In this document: piece after piece, positions 1-9,800 of the stretch
How the letters are laid out: the number at the start of each line of letters is the position of its first letter
How positions within the stretch are numbered: the first letter of the stretch is position 1
Origin: Lenisia limosa
Lineage: Eukaryota > Breviatea
Direction: 5' to 3'
Assembly: GCA_001655205.1 (NCBI GenBank)
Contig: LPNZ01006267.1
Span: forward strand, 1-32,410
DNA length: 32,410 nt
The notes under the pieces: model-generated
The model's database searches: none
What the model saw: only the letters and a program-made list of their open reading frames with translations
Told to the model about the DNA's origin: nothing
Position numbers and translations under genes: made by a program

Positions 1-133
1 TTTGAATCCATTTAATCTGAATAATTGTCAAAACCAGTACCTAGCAGAAACCTTCTGGGGCACCATGGTTCGAACAAAACAAAATATATCGTATCAAAAA
101 CACACAAAAAAACACAGTCACACTCAGACTTAC

Positions 134-497
134 ACATTAATAACTTTCTTGAGGGTCACACCGGCATCATACAGCAAGTGCACCACATTAACTAAAGCGA
201 TGAGCCAGGCCTGGGAGTCCATGCCCAATGAGTTTTATTGCTCAACTGTAGAATTGATATTAAAATACCAAATCGCGGGGTGTTACAACCATCTTACGTG
301 GAACTGGCAATCTAGGTCCTCCCCATTGCTCGCATTTCATATTCAGGTTCTGAAGGGTCAAAAAGAAGACAAAGAGTGGAGACACCAATATAAATCCTTG
401 TATTTGTGACCCCGATTCAAATTCATGAAGGAGACGCACCTCAAGGTCACGCGCCTTCTTCTGCTGCTCCCACATTGGGTTGATCATCATTGGCGGC
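134..497 (-). CDS. Exons of an unrecognised gene, running off the left edge
   Basis: Three pieces read as coding on the minus strand. Exon 497-386 follows an acceptor and contains a MMINPMWEQQKKARDLEVRLL stretch, charged and helix-prone. A 36-nt intron (385-350) leads to an exon from 349 (NLNMKCEQWGGPRLPVP). A third exon, 210-134, reads AWLIALVNVVHLLYDAGVTL, hydrophobic, and ends at a good GTAAGT donor, so the gene continues to the left. The donor joining the second and third exons is uncertain: the best-looking GTAAGA gives the wrong phase, and weaker sites nearby give the right one. An ATG pair at 490/487 has a GCCGCC leader and could be the start. I do not recognise the protein. Confidence 0.35.
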
Positions 498-569
498 CTG
501 GGGAGTGAATGATGACACTCAGAGAAATGGAGCAAAAGACGAGGTGTACGATTATTAGTGAATTACACC

Positions 570-663
570 TTAGGCTTCAAAAAAAAGACTGAATTTCTCG
601 ATAAATCCTCGAAAACTATCGATATTTCCTCAGTTTTTCCGAAGTGAACCAAAGCGAAGCCCA
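570..663. mobile_element. Hairpin element, family 1, decayed copy
   Basis: It begins TAGGCTTC and ends GCGAAGCCC, with an internal TATCGATA-like core and the poly-A/poly-T arms seen in the other family-1 copies (12320, 12609, 14421, 19434). The right end is partly degraded. It lies between two unrecognised gene fragments. Confidence 0.6.
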
Positions 664-689
664 ATTACCCCCCCCCCCCAACGATTGGC

Positions 690-1327
690 TTCGAACAGCG
701 ATGTCATCTTGGCTGCGAACAAGCTCAATTCCCGGGATGTCCAAGCCTCTTGGGCTGCGTGGGGAGGGGTTAGGAATATTTGATTTCATGTGAAAAAAAA
801 ACACATTATCGAGTATTTATCAATCATTGAAACTCGTCACCAACGTGATTTGACCAAGAACAGGTCTCGTAAGGCAGTCAGAAGATTTGGAATGGAGGTT
901 TGGAGGGAGGGAGTGTCGTGATGTCCTAGTCCGGCCTACCTCGGGTAGTTGTTCTATGCAACTTAGACATATCATCATATCTTGTGCTTCCCTGCGGTTG
1001 CAACAAAAGAAACTGTCTCGACGATACATTTCGTGATTTCTCGGATTGTTTTTTTAGAAAAAGGGGATCCTATCTCCACCGTACCTTGTATTCGATCAGA
1101 GCTATTCTGAATTGGGGGTTTTGGAGAACGGGATGGCGGCTTTGGAATCGCTGGACGAGGTTTCTAGAGCTGGTCAAATATTGAAGGTTAGGCTTCTGAT
1201 GTCCATAAACTAGCAATTGACACACAACTACTTCAAGAACTAACCGATTTGGAAGGCAGAACAGCTTTTCCTATTCTGGGCGGGAGGAAGGCTGAGATAA
1301 TAAGCGTAGAAGAGGCGAAAAGTACAT
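690..1327 (+). CDS. Possible exons of an unrecognised plus-strand gene
   Basis: Several plus-strand stretches read as protein with compatible phases. One from about 698 reads DVILAANKLNSRDVQASWAA. Another near 870-904 reads NRSRKAVRRFGME. A third from about 1059 reads KKGILSPPYLVF and SELGVLENGMAALESLDEVS. The last reads ELTDLEGRTAFPILGGRKAE and stops at TAA 1325-1327. A GTCAAA donor after SRA and an acceptor before AACTAACC join the last two in phase. Without that intron there is a one-base frame break near 1186. I do not recognise the protein. The 3' end overlaps the opposite-strand exon at 1271-1455, so one of the two may be wrong. Confidence 0.3.
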
Positions 1328-2823
1328 AAGGAGAGTTGTGACCCCACCGTCAGGCTTAGACGAGAGGTTGTGGTGGCTGGGGCTTCGACTGAGGGCCTTG
1401 GCTGGAGCAGCGGGAACGGCGAGTGCGAAGTTCTGAGACTGAGATCGTTTCATTCCTAAATTACGGGGAATGATGGTGTGGACGGNNNNNNNNNNNNNNN
1501 NNNNNNNNNNNNNNNNNNNNNNNNNNNNNNNNNNNNNNNNNNNNNNNNNNNNNNNNNNNNNNNNNNNNNNNNNNNNNNNNGGAAATGAATGTATGCTGAA
1601 AAGACTGAGCCAGAATGAAAATTGCGTAAATCATATTATACCTTTAATGGGCTTTTCTTGTGGTAGTGGCGGTAGGTCAGGCTGAAAGGTGAGATTAAAA
1701 CTGCCTAACAACTAAATAGCAGACGATTCAATGAAAATATAGGCTCCTACCATTGACAATTTTCCAACCCCGTTATCTTGCAAAATATCCCGATATATCC
1801 AGTGCACATTGTTTCTTCATAGTCGACTATAGTATGATCCCCTACCTTTATCAAGTGATCGTCAGGGTTAAAGAGAATGGCATGGGATCCAATAATAGTA
1901 GACACTTGTCGTTGGACACTACTTGGTGTGTCTCTGGGGGGGGGGGGTGAACAAGGCTGATAAAACCTACTAAAACTTCAAGGATCAAACTCTTAAAATG
2001 GCGTCACTATATGAAACAAACATAAACAACCACCACAAACGGTGGTAGACAGAGTCCGACAAATATCTTGGAAAGCGGGTCTGCGGCAGGGAAAATAATC
2101 ATGTTGGGGGAGGGCTAAACAATTAAAATGAAACCTATGGTTATCTGGTAATATCCTTGGAATGGTTGACTTTTCCCATTGATTTGGTGATATGGTACTC
2201 TTGATCCATAATCATTCAAAAGGACAAATTTACGGGCTTTCATTTTATCAAAATAGCAAAATACCATCAGAGCCAGCTGAGAAATCTTACCATGTAAAAG
2301 GCCACTTCTCTGCAGACTGGGAAGTGGAAGTAGCTACAAGATCAGGTTTAAACGGGCAAAATTGTGAATGATATTACCTTGTCTGATTATACTAAATTGA
2401 CCAACAGAATTCGTTCAAGTCCCAAACTTAACTCAATTTTCAAAATAGCCAGGCTCTGTCCGAGGGTTTTCTTAGTCTGGGCAAGGGTACTTCCTTGTAC
2501 CTATATATGGTGAAGCCCTATCCGTGTTGGTTGGTAGAGGCATGCTGGTTCACATCTCATCAATAATAGAAACGACCTGCAAAACATTTCAAATATGTAT
2601 GTATTATATCATATTTTGATATATCATATTGCTTTATCATATGTACCATTATCTATATATAGCTATATATATCGATCATATACTATATGATATGATATAC
2701 AATGTGCCTTACCTGGCCCTTCCTTGGGGTCGACGGAAGCGGTACGCCGAGATCGAAGAACATAGGTCCGGTCAAAAGATGTTGCGCCCCCTTCTTGTTG
2801 ATGGAGTAGAGCGCCACATTCGG
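1271..2823 (-). CDS. Exons of an unrecognised minus-strand gene
   Basis: Four exons are readable. Exon 2823-2713 (37 codons, PNVALYSINKKGAQHLLTG) ends at GTAAGG. Exon 1933-1846 (SSVQRQVSTIIGSHAILF) has a 12-nt C run as its polypyrimidine tract. Exon 1681-1642 reads PDLPPLPQEKPIK. The last starts at 1455 (MKRSQSQNFALAV), is serine/proline-rich and is open to a TAG near 1271. The last three join in consistent phase across the gap at 1486-1580. The first does not join the second in phase, so at least one exon between 1950 and 2700 is missing or misplaced. Neither the start nor the family is known. Confidence 0.4.
1486..1580. other. Assembly gap
   Basis: A run of 95 N lies between two exons of the minus-strand gene at 1271-2823. 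The flanking exons are in phase, so no exon need be missing. Confidence 0.99.
1990..2700. other. No gene seen; AT-rich tract
   Basis: I see no convincing coding on either strand. The right part (about 2590-2700) is rich in TATAT and ATATCATAT repeats able to form small hairpins. At least one exon of the minus-strand gene may hide here. Confidence 0.5.
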
Positions 2824-3318
2824 CTGGTCATGAGTCAGGTGAATTGAAAGGTTGCCACTTTTGTACAAAGAAAAGCGAACAAAGGAAGGTAGGGAACCCT
2901 TTAAAAAAAAAAAGATGTTTTCATTATCCCTGTTGGTATTCATTCATCTTGTATCAGAACAGTTTTCCACATACTCAATCAATGCAGCTTTCAAACCTTT
3001 CATTTCATCACTTCTACCCATCCCACCACAGCCAGTCCACTCCCAATTGACAAACGCCTCTCCAGGTTTGGGGTGGGGATTGAAAGAAGAAGAGGATTCC
3101 TGAACAAGTCAACTGTTCCCACCAATATTTTGTTTTGTGAGGACCAAATTCCTGAGTCCTTGGTCAATTCATATAATTGAACAGCTTATTTAATAACTAC
3201 CACCTCATCAACATGAATCTGAAAAGGGGGAGTTGTCATCACAGATATGACTAATACAGTATTGTAAATCTGGCCCGCTTTTACCAATCAAACATTTTCC
3301 GTTCTTCACACAAGGACA

Positions 3319-3354
3319 AGGAGGCATATATATCGCTAGAATATATATACCTCC
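3319..3354. repeat. AT-rich hairpin
   Basis: GAGGCATATATAT faces ATATATATACCTCC across a short loop. It stands alone between genes and has no run of T after it. Confidence 0.5.
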
Positions 3355-3570
3355 TAGCTTCATATTACGGCTTCAGAGTTGCGAATCAAATGACAAAACT
3401 TCTTGTGTTGGAGTTTTGCTACTTTAGTAGAGAAAATCAAAAATCGTTCGAAAGGGCAATGACTGTATCCCTGCAGTATCCCTCCCTGTTGTATCCCAGT
3501 GAGTGGAGAGTGAGTGTGTAAGCTCTTGTTGTAAGTGCACCAAACACTCCAAGATCTGAGGATCCTGCAA

Positions 3571-3760
3571 TGCCCGTCGGTTCGTAAAGTACCGCCCCGA
3601 ATTGTTCGGGATGAAAACCAAGGGACAGTTGGTCTGTTGCCCCTCAACTGCCCCTTCATGCCCCTGCCCTCAGCTTCTTGCCTCTTTCACCCGTGCAACC
3701 GACCAACTGTCCCGGAATTTTCATCCCGAAAAATCTTGACCCGTCCTTTGCCCGTCGGTT
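3571..3760. repeat. Inverted-repeat element between 12-bp direct repeats
   Basis: The direct repeat TGCCCGTCGGTT occurs at 3571-3582 and 3749-3760. Between them, arm 3605-3634 (starting TTCGGGATGAAAA) is the near-complement of arm 3701-3730 (ending TTTTCATCCCGAA). The loop of about 66 bp is C-rich and has no coding. It is either a small non-autonomous transposable element with a long target duplication or an upstream regulatory palindrome of the secreted-protein gene, whose ATG is 111 bp downstream. Confidence 0.6.
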
Positions 3761-3871
3761 AGCATTCCGACCGAGCCTATTGTTCTCCCGAGGCCCAGCC
3801 GACCACTCACCCCTTTCCCTTTCTTCCATTCTCTCTATCTCCGTTTTTTTGCACAAATAAAATTCATAATA

Positions 3872-5785
3872 ATGAAAGCACCAGTGTTTCTTCTGTTATT
3901 CATCTGTAAGTCTGATTGACATTTGCGCTTTTGCTCACAGCAGCAGCAATCTACTCATTTCTTTCTGATTCTCTAATGCCATTTTTAGGTTCATTATTTT
4001 CAGTGATAATAGCTTTTAATGACAACATTGTTGTGGTAGGCGGGATGTCTTGATAACTTTCTGGTCCGCCGTCACTTTGCACCCATCTGTTGCTACGTCA
4101 TCAGTTCATCAGTTCATCTTTGTAGCACATTGCTGAAGGTGATGATATCAACCTCGTTTTTGAAGACCTGAAGAAAGTACCTTCGTAAGATTATTTCTCC
4201 TCTTCATTTCATTTCATTTAGAACCGTGTCGATTGAGGTTTTAATTGAAAACAAGGAGAACTAGTAAGACTACTGCTTTTATTCTGACTCCAGCTTGAAT
4301 TCCCTTATTCGCCTTCCAAATGAGCTTTTGCTTGTCGGAGTTGGCTCAGATGTTATAATTACTTACCGGCCCCCACAAGGTTTGAATTGCGGAAAATGGG
4401 AAAATCCGTCGCTTTCATCAGTATTTATTGCTACTTCAGGATTTTCAAACACCAATGGCACGGCTTTTGAAGTCTATAATACCTTCTCAGTCAAAAACCT
4501 AAACTTAAGGTTGGTAAAAATATATATCATATATATGTATATACTAGGGTAAAGCCTGGGTAAAGCAAAGAGCAGTAACTATATGTGAAATAGTAACGGA
4601 GTAGAACTGGAAGCAGCTTCCCCTTTTCTTTTCTGCATTCTTTTGGAGCTTCAGTGTCATTGACTGTATGCTGGGATAGGGAAGAAGCGCGACTATTCTA
4701 ACTGATCCCATTTAGGATGTCAATGTTGTTTTATCTGCTGGTCATGAATTTGCTAACATTGTCAACCAGGATACTAAAACTTCGCTTCAGAATATCAAAG
4801 TTTGTCAGCGCAGTTTCTAAGAGTAGATTCGATCAATGACCGAAAATGTTATGCTAGTTTCTTCAGTTTGCTACGATAGCGATAAGTCTTCCGCAGTTCT
4901 TGTAAGTTTTTTGTCCTTTTTTTGGCTATATTTCACCGTGAACCCTTGACTAACATCACGTAAGAACGGGGTAACGGTTCAAATAGACTCAGTGGCCGCT
5001 CAAAAGTACGGACTCAAGGTCGAGTGTTTGGATATGGAGGTTTGTCATGAGTTAATTTCACTTTCAAGGCAAACGATGTTTTTATTGATGTTGCACATGC
5101 TGCTGAAAGTGCTTCAATATTGTAAGCCTTCTGAGGTTGCTGTCCTCTTACTTTTGAGCGCTTATGAGGGGAAGCACTGGACTTCTGGACTTGTGCAAAA
5201 CAGTCGGTTTGAGATCCACGAAGCGGAAGGACTCGCCAATGTGTACATTAGAGGAGTAAAGCTAGTTTTTGAAATCACCTTTTTAGAAAACTTTGAAGGT
5301 GGCAGATTCTGACTTTGTTGAAACTGGTGTTTTTATGCAGGGTTCTTCGTAGGGGTATTTGTTTCATCACTTGATAGTACTCCAGTGTTCACAGACAGTT
5401 CCATCACTGTCACACATAATGCAACTTTTGGTCTTCTACTTATGTCATTTGGGGAGGTGCGTCCTGTGTTGTGAAATTACCATTAGGCCCAAGTCAGAAA
5501 CTCTATGTTTGATGTGAGTGGTGGTGAGTCTTGCTGTGTTGGCGGTGGCGTGGCACTTCTCTCTGGCGGTGACGACACCTTGAGGAACTGTCATGTTGGG
5601 TATGTATCATAGTCTTTGTGATTGGTGTTCATCCTTGTAGAATCGACCTTGAATATGGTGAAGTCAAAACTCATGATATGATCTTTGTAGGATTGGGCTC
5701 ACATTTTCCGCTCACAAAATAGGAAGACGTTGATATAAAATGTCAAGTTGGTGAATATGACACTAAAACACCTTGTACTGCCTAA
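3872..5785 (+). CDS. Secreted protein of unknown family, 364 residues
   Basis: Fifteen exons join in phase to a 364-codon frame ending at TAA 5783-5785: 3872-3905, 3989-4035, 4126-4184, 4222-4263, 4294-4513, 4716-4799, 4827-4901, 4965-5039, 5069-5121, 5204-5255, 5299-5326, 5353-5456, 5487-5599, 5641-5686, 5723-5785. The start MKAPVFLLLFICSLFSVIIA is a clear signal peptide. No other membrane segment is seen, so secretion or a vacuolar/cell-surface location is inferred. The mature part is short beta-type segments with N-glycosylation sequons (NGT, NAT) and eight or more cysteines, several near the C-terminus. The last 150 residues repeat a pattern like VRNSMFDVSGG, LRNCHVG and THDMIFEDVDI, suggesting a parallel beta-helix. 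Three introns are only 26-30 nt (4800-4826, 5327-5352, 5457-5486); each contains an in-frame stop or shifts the frame, so reading through is not an option. An alternative is two genes, the second starting at ATG 4836. Confidence 0.72.
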
Positions 5786-5936
5786 TGTATACATTTGATG
5801 GAAATTACAACACTTGTCAAAATGTCAAAATAAATATATAATATAGTGGTCACAGCAAATTTTATCTTGATTTCTTGGATGAGAACCTCAAGGCAGGAAC
5901 AGTGCAGAGACTCCAGAAGTCCAGAGCTCAAGCTCA

Positions 5937-6055
5937 NNNNNNNNNNNNNNNNNNNNNNNNNNNNNNNNNNNNNNNNNNNNNNNNNNNNNNNNNNNNNNNN
6001 NNNNNNNNNNNNNNNNNNNNNNNNNNNNNNNNNNNNNNNNNNNNNNNNNNNNNNN
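5937..6055. other. Assembly gap
   Basis: A run of 119 N in the intergenic region. Confidence 0.99.
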
Positions 6056-6337
6056 TGTACGGTGTGCGGTGTACAGCTTATTTTTGGCGTATTTTGTCCA
6101 TATCCTGATATCCCAGAAATTCACACAGGAAAAAACAAAATGTAGTCCATCGAAAAGTCGAAAATTTCCCCAAAAATTGCGGTGTACGGTACACTTGGTG
6201 AACACATTTTGGAGTAACCTCCCCTCCCCCCTCTCAAATATGACCAATATCTTCTTTGTATATTCACTTTGGTAGTGGAATTTTTAACCCCCCTTTGAGG
6301 CGACTGTAGCCTGCTTTGCCTGGGGGGGGGGGGGGGT

Positions 6338-6468
6338 NNNNNNNNNNNNNNNNNNNNNNNNNNNNNNNNNNNNNNNNNNNNNNNNNNNNNNNNNNNNNNN
6401 NNNNNNNNNNNNNNNNNNNNNNNNNNNNNNNNNNNNNNNNNNNNNNNNNNNNNNNNNNNNNNNNNNNN
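6338..6468. other. Assembly gap next to a G run
   Basis: A run of 131 N follows 15 G (6322-6336) and one T. Confidence 0.99.
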
Positions 6469-6876
6469 TAACGAGGTATCTGGCCATCTGGCCGCTTTGC
6501 ATGAAGGTCTCTATAGTGGACTAAAGAGCTACCCAGGGATACCTTAGGATACCTTAGATCAAAGATCTGTCAGAGGCCGGCCCCTCAAAAAAATATGACC
6601 AAATATCACCCCCATGAAATAAAAAGAATTTTGAAACAATCAAAACAATCTCATTCAAAACTGGTTTCAAAAAAGTCTAATAAAAGAATAAAAGACTGTT
6701 GTGCACCCGATAAGGAGGAAGATTTCCAGATTAGCCTTTTCGCTTTTTCTGGTTATGATGTCTCTTTGAATGTGGCCTTCTCTTGCTACTACAAGATCTT
6801 TTTCATTGTAAGAAAGTCATATTGGCAATGTAGCCGCTAACATATTTACAGTTTTCCACTTCGCCGTCTATTTACA

Positions 6877-9800
6877 ATGGCTTCTTCTAGAACAACCCAA
6901 GTTGGCAGATTTGTTTTTCTCACAATGTTGCCTCTGGTATATTTTTTTCTTAGATTGTTAATATCAGTATTATTTGGTAATAGGCTGTTTTTTTTGAGAT
7001 GGTTTGGGTAATTGGTAGGAGCTGTACAGCCGGAAAGATGGCCATCATATTTTTCACCTTTCAGGACCTTCACGCCTGCCTTCTTTCTCTGCAGTCCAAC
7101 TCGGCCTCAATTGAAGCACAGAGAAAGGTGTTACAGGGTATAGCAATGATATTCATAAATGCTCCAACCAAGAGTAATAATGTAATAATCTGGGGAAATT
7201 GAGTTTCAATGCTGTTATTATTATCATTGTTTTTACTTTCAAACACGATCGTTGTGCAAAATGGAATCAATATCTAGTATTGGATTGAACACTCAAGTCT
7301 ACTGAATATGGTAATGACTTTATTAAGGAAAGAGGAAGTCCACACAATGAGCAGTGCTTGGCTGAGATGCAGAATTATCTGAAAAGATGCGATATTGATG
7401 TGGGCGGTGGATCTTGACTTATTTTGTTGAGACCATATTAAAGTGAGTAACCCCAATGTTAACTACCGATCTATTCCCACTCAGCCTTTATTATTGCCTT
7501 ATAATATAGTGTATCTCACATAGTATATCTGATATAATATGAAAATATGGCATATCATTTAATATATTAAGTTGTATGAGATGCAAAATCGTATTGACAG
7601 GACAGGTTGACAAGCTTCCAGTCTTGCACGTGGCAGGAACCAAGGGCAAGGGCTCCACCTGTGCGTTTGCTGAGAGCATTCTCCGTGCCCATGGGCTGCG
7701 AACAGGTCTCTATACGTCACCTCACCTGGCTGATGTGAAAGAGCGCTTTAGGATAAACGGCGAGGTTGGTGTTGCATTTTGATAGATTGGTATAGCCATT
7801 GTGAAATTATTATTGATCACCCCAATAACCAGGTAACCCAACTCATTTCTTGAGGCAAAACCAAGGCACCATGGGTGACTGTCTTCAGTTTTGGTTTCCA
7901 ATTTCCTGATTTCTTTTTAGATCATTGGACAAGAGTCATTTTCCGACTCCTTTTGGTCCGTCTGGGATGCTCTCAACAATACAAAAGTGGGTGTGACGCT
8001 CATTATTATTGTCATGTTCTTTTTTTTCTTTTCTTATTCACTAACTGTACTCTTCCCCACTTCGCACACTTTTGTTTTGGCCTTCATCCAACTTTCTTTC
8101 TAAATACCGCACAACACTACTTCACTACCGCTTTTGAGAAACCAGTGAGCAGGAATGTGTCTACAGATTAAAGTCAAGAGTTAATCTTGTTAGGAATGAT
8201 ACGTTATTGTGAAACCAAAACAAGAGTAACACACCTCATCGGATACATAGGCACCAAGAGTTGCTGAAGGAACAAAATTGAATTTGGAATCACTCAAACC
8301 GCCATAGGCAATCACAACACATTCATCCTTGTTTTGTCTACCGTTTGTCAAGTAATAACAAAAGAAAAAACCCTTCCTATCATAAAGTTATCCCATTAGA
8401 GGAACATTCTGTTTAACTCCTACTGGACAATTTTTCGACAGCCCTTGCCACAGAAACCTGTTCTATAAGAGGAGTTTGAATCGCTGAAAACTTCTGAATC
8501 ATCTTCAAAGATAGCTTGTCCAAGAGTGACATTGGGCCACTCATCCACAACTTCATCATCCCCATTATTTTTCAACAGTTAGACTCACAATAATGTACTG
8601 ATATGCTGACTGATCATTTCTTTGGGTATTTCACCAGGATTCCCTATCAGCTTTGAACGAGGGAAGCTCGCAATCCATACACACCTTGCCATCTGTGGCA
8701 AACGATGTTGGGGCTTTCATGGCGTAATAGGCCCGTTGGCCAAGTTATCCGCCTACAAGGAATACCCTGCACTTGACCCCATTTACAAGGAAGTTAGATA
8801 ATTGATTACAACAAGGTACCATCTATCTGATCAAAGTGTATTGAATTTTGCTTTCCTAAGTTAATACTGAGTGTACTCTACAGAAAGGTAAACATTTGAC
8901 AATATTCTAATAAATGCCTCAAAGGCAGAAATTATTTATGGAAAATAACCAGGTGATTCTGCGAACTGTATATGGGAGTAGTGTGGTGTCTTGGTGGAAT
9001 GTCTATTGCGGATTTCTCTATTTTATTGCACCTTCTGGGGGATATCTTTTTGTACTCATCTGCTTCTCCTTCTTTATTTTTTGAAATTTATTTTTTATTT
9101 CAAATTTTTAACTTCATTAGTGAAGGTGTTGATGCTAGTACTTTAATATTAGTATCTGTCTTTTTCTTTACCAAGATAACATTGTCCAAAAGTGACCTTT
9201 TTTCAGGATCAGACGCTTGAAGGTATGCAGCCTCTGCCGATGTACTTCAGATTTCTCACCATCGTTGGATTCCACCTCTTCTTGAAGGAGAATGTGGGTT
9301 CACTAACCTGATGCTCGCTCTCTCGGTGAAACCAGTTCTTTTTTATTCTATTTTCAACCTTAAGACCTGTTTTTTTTATACCCTCCCCTCCCCCCAGGTA
9401 AATGCCTTGGTTTTAGAGGTTGGGCTTGGCGGCCGTCTTGACGCTACCAATGCAGTGCGGACGCCCATTGTGACTGCTATCACGTCGCTGGGCCTGGGTG
9501 GGCTGGTAGTTGGCTTTTCATGGAGTAACAAGATAATATTCAATGTTGTTCTTACATACAGTGACTGGGATAAGTCTTGACCGATTTCCGAAGGAAAATA
9601 GGTCAAGACGTATCCCGGTCACTGCATACTGCAAAGAAATACCACAACGGACAGTATCTCATTTGTCAGACCACACCTCTGTTCTTGGTAACACTATCGG
9701 AGCAATTGCAAGGGAAAAGGCCGGGATCATCAAAGTAGGCGCTGAGCTGAAGGATGAATAGCTGTCGCTTTTTATCAATTGTAGTACTTGCCTATATTTG

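Larger units (their letters stand above)
5786..6876. other. Intergenic, two gaps, no gene supported
   Basis: This lies between the secreted-protein gene and FPGS, with N at 5937-6055 and 6338-6468. The motif TGCGGTGTAC occurs twice (about 6065 and 6178). An 81-codon frame at 6595-6840 is lysine-rich and of ordinary AT-rich composition; I do not count it as a gene. The FPGS promoter should be at the right end. Confidence 0.6.

Noticed and set aside
2-409. 135-codon plus-strand frame at the left edge
   Set aside because: It lies opposite minus-strand exons with better splice signals, and its composition is not protein-like.
3360-3659. 99-codon minus-strand frame
   Set aside because: It runs through the inverted-repeat element and shows no recognisable coding pattern.
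4836-5349. A separate gene starting at ATG 4836
   Set aside because: The upstream exon joins across a 27-nt intron in phase, and the combined frame runs to 5785 with a signal peptide, so one gene is simpler. Not excluded.
5846-6145. Several frames spanning runs of N (also at 13698-14060, 14854-15390 and 15402-15924)
   Set aside because: They are open only because N cannot be translated to a stop; only the parts that match spliced exons were kept.
6595-6840. 81-codon plus-strand frame before FPGS
   Set aside because: Lysine-rich AT-biased composition, no family resemblance, no splice link to FPGS that I can support.
8639-8811. 53-codon open frame on the plus strand in FPGS intron 5, starting after a good acceptor
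   Set aside because: Its phase does not fit between the FPGS exons at 7986 and 9207, and the minus-strand frame there links in phase to three further exons. It still weakens confidence in the first exon of the nested gene.
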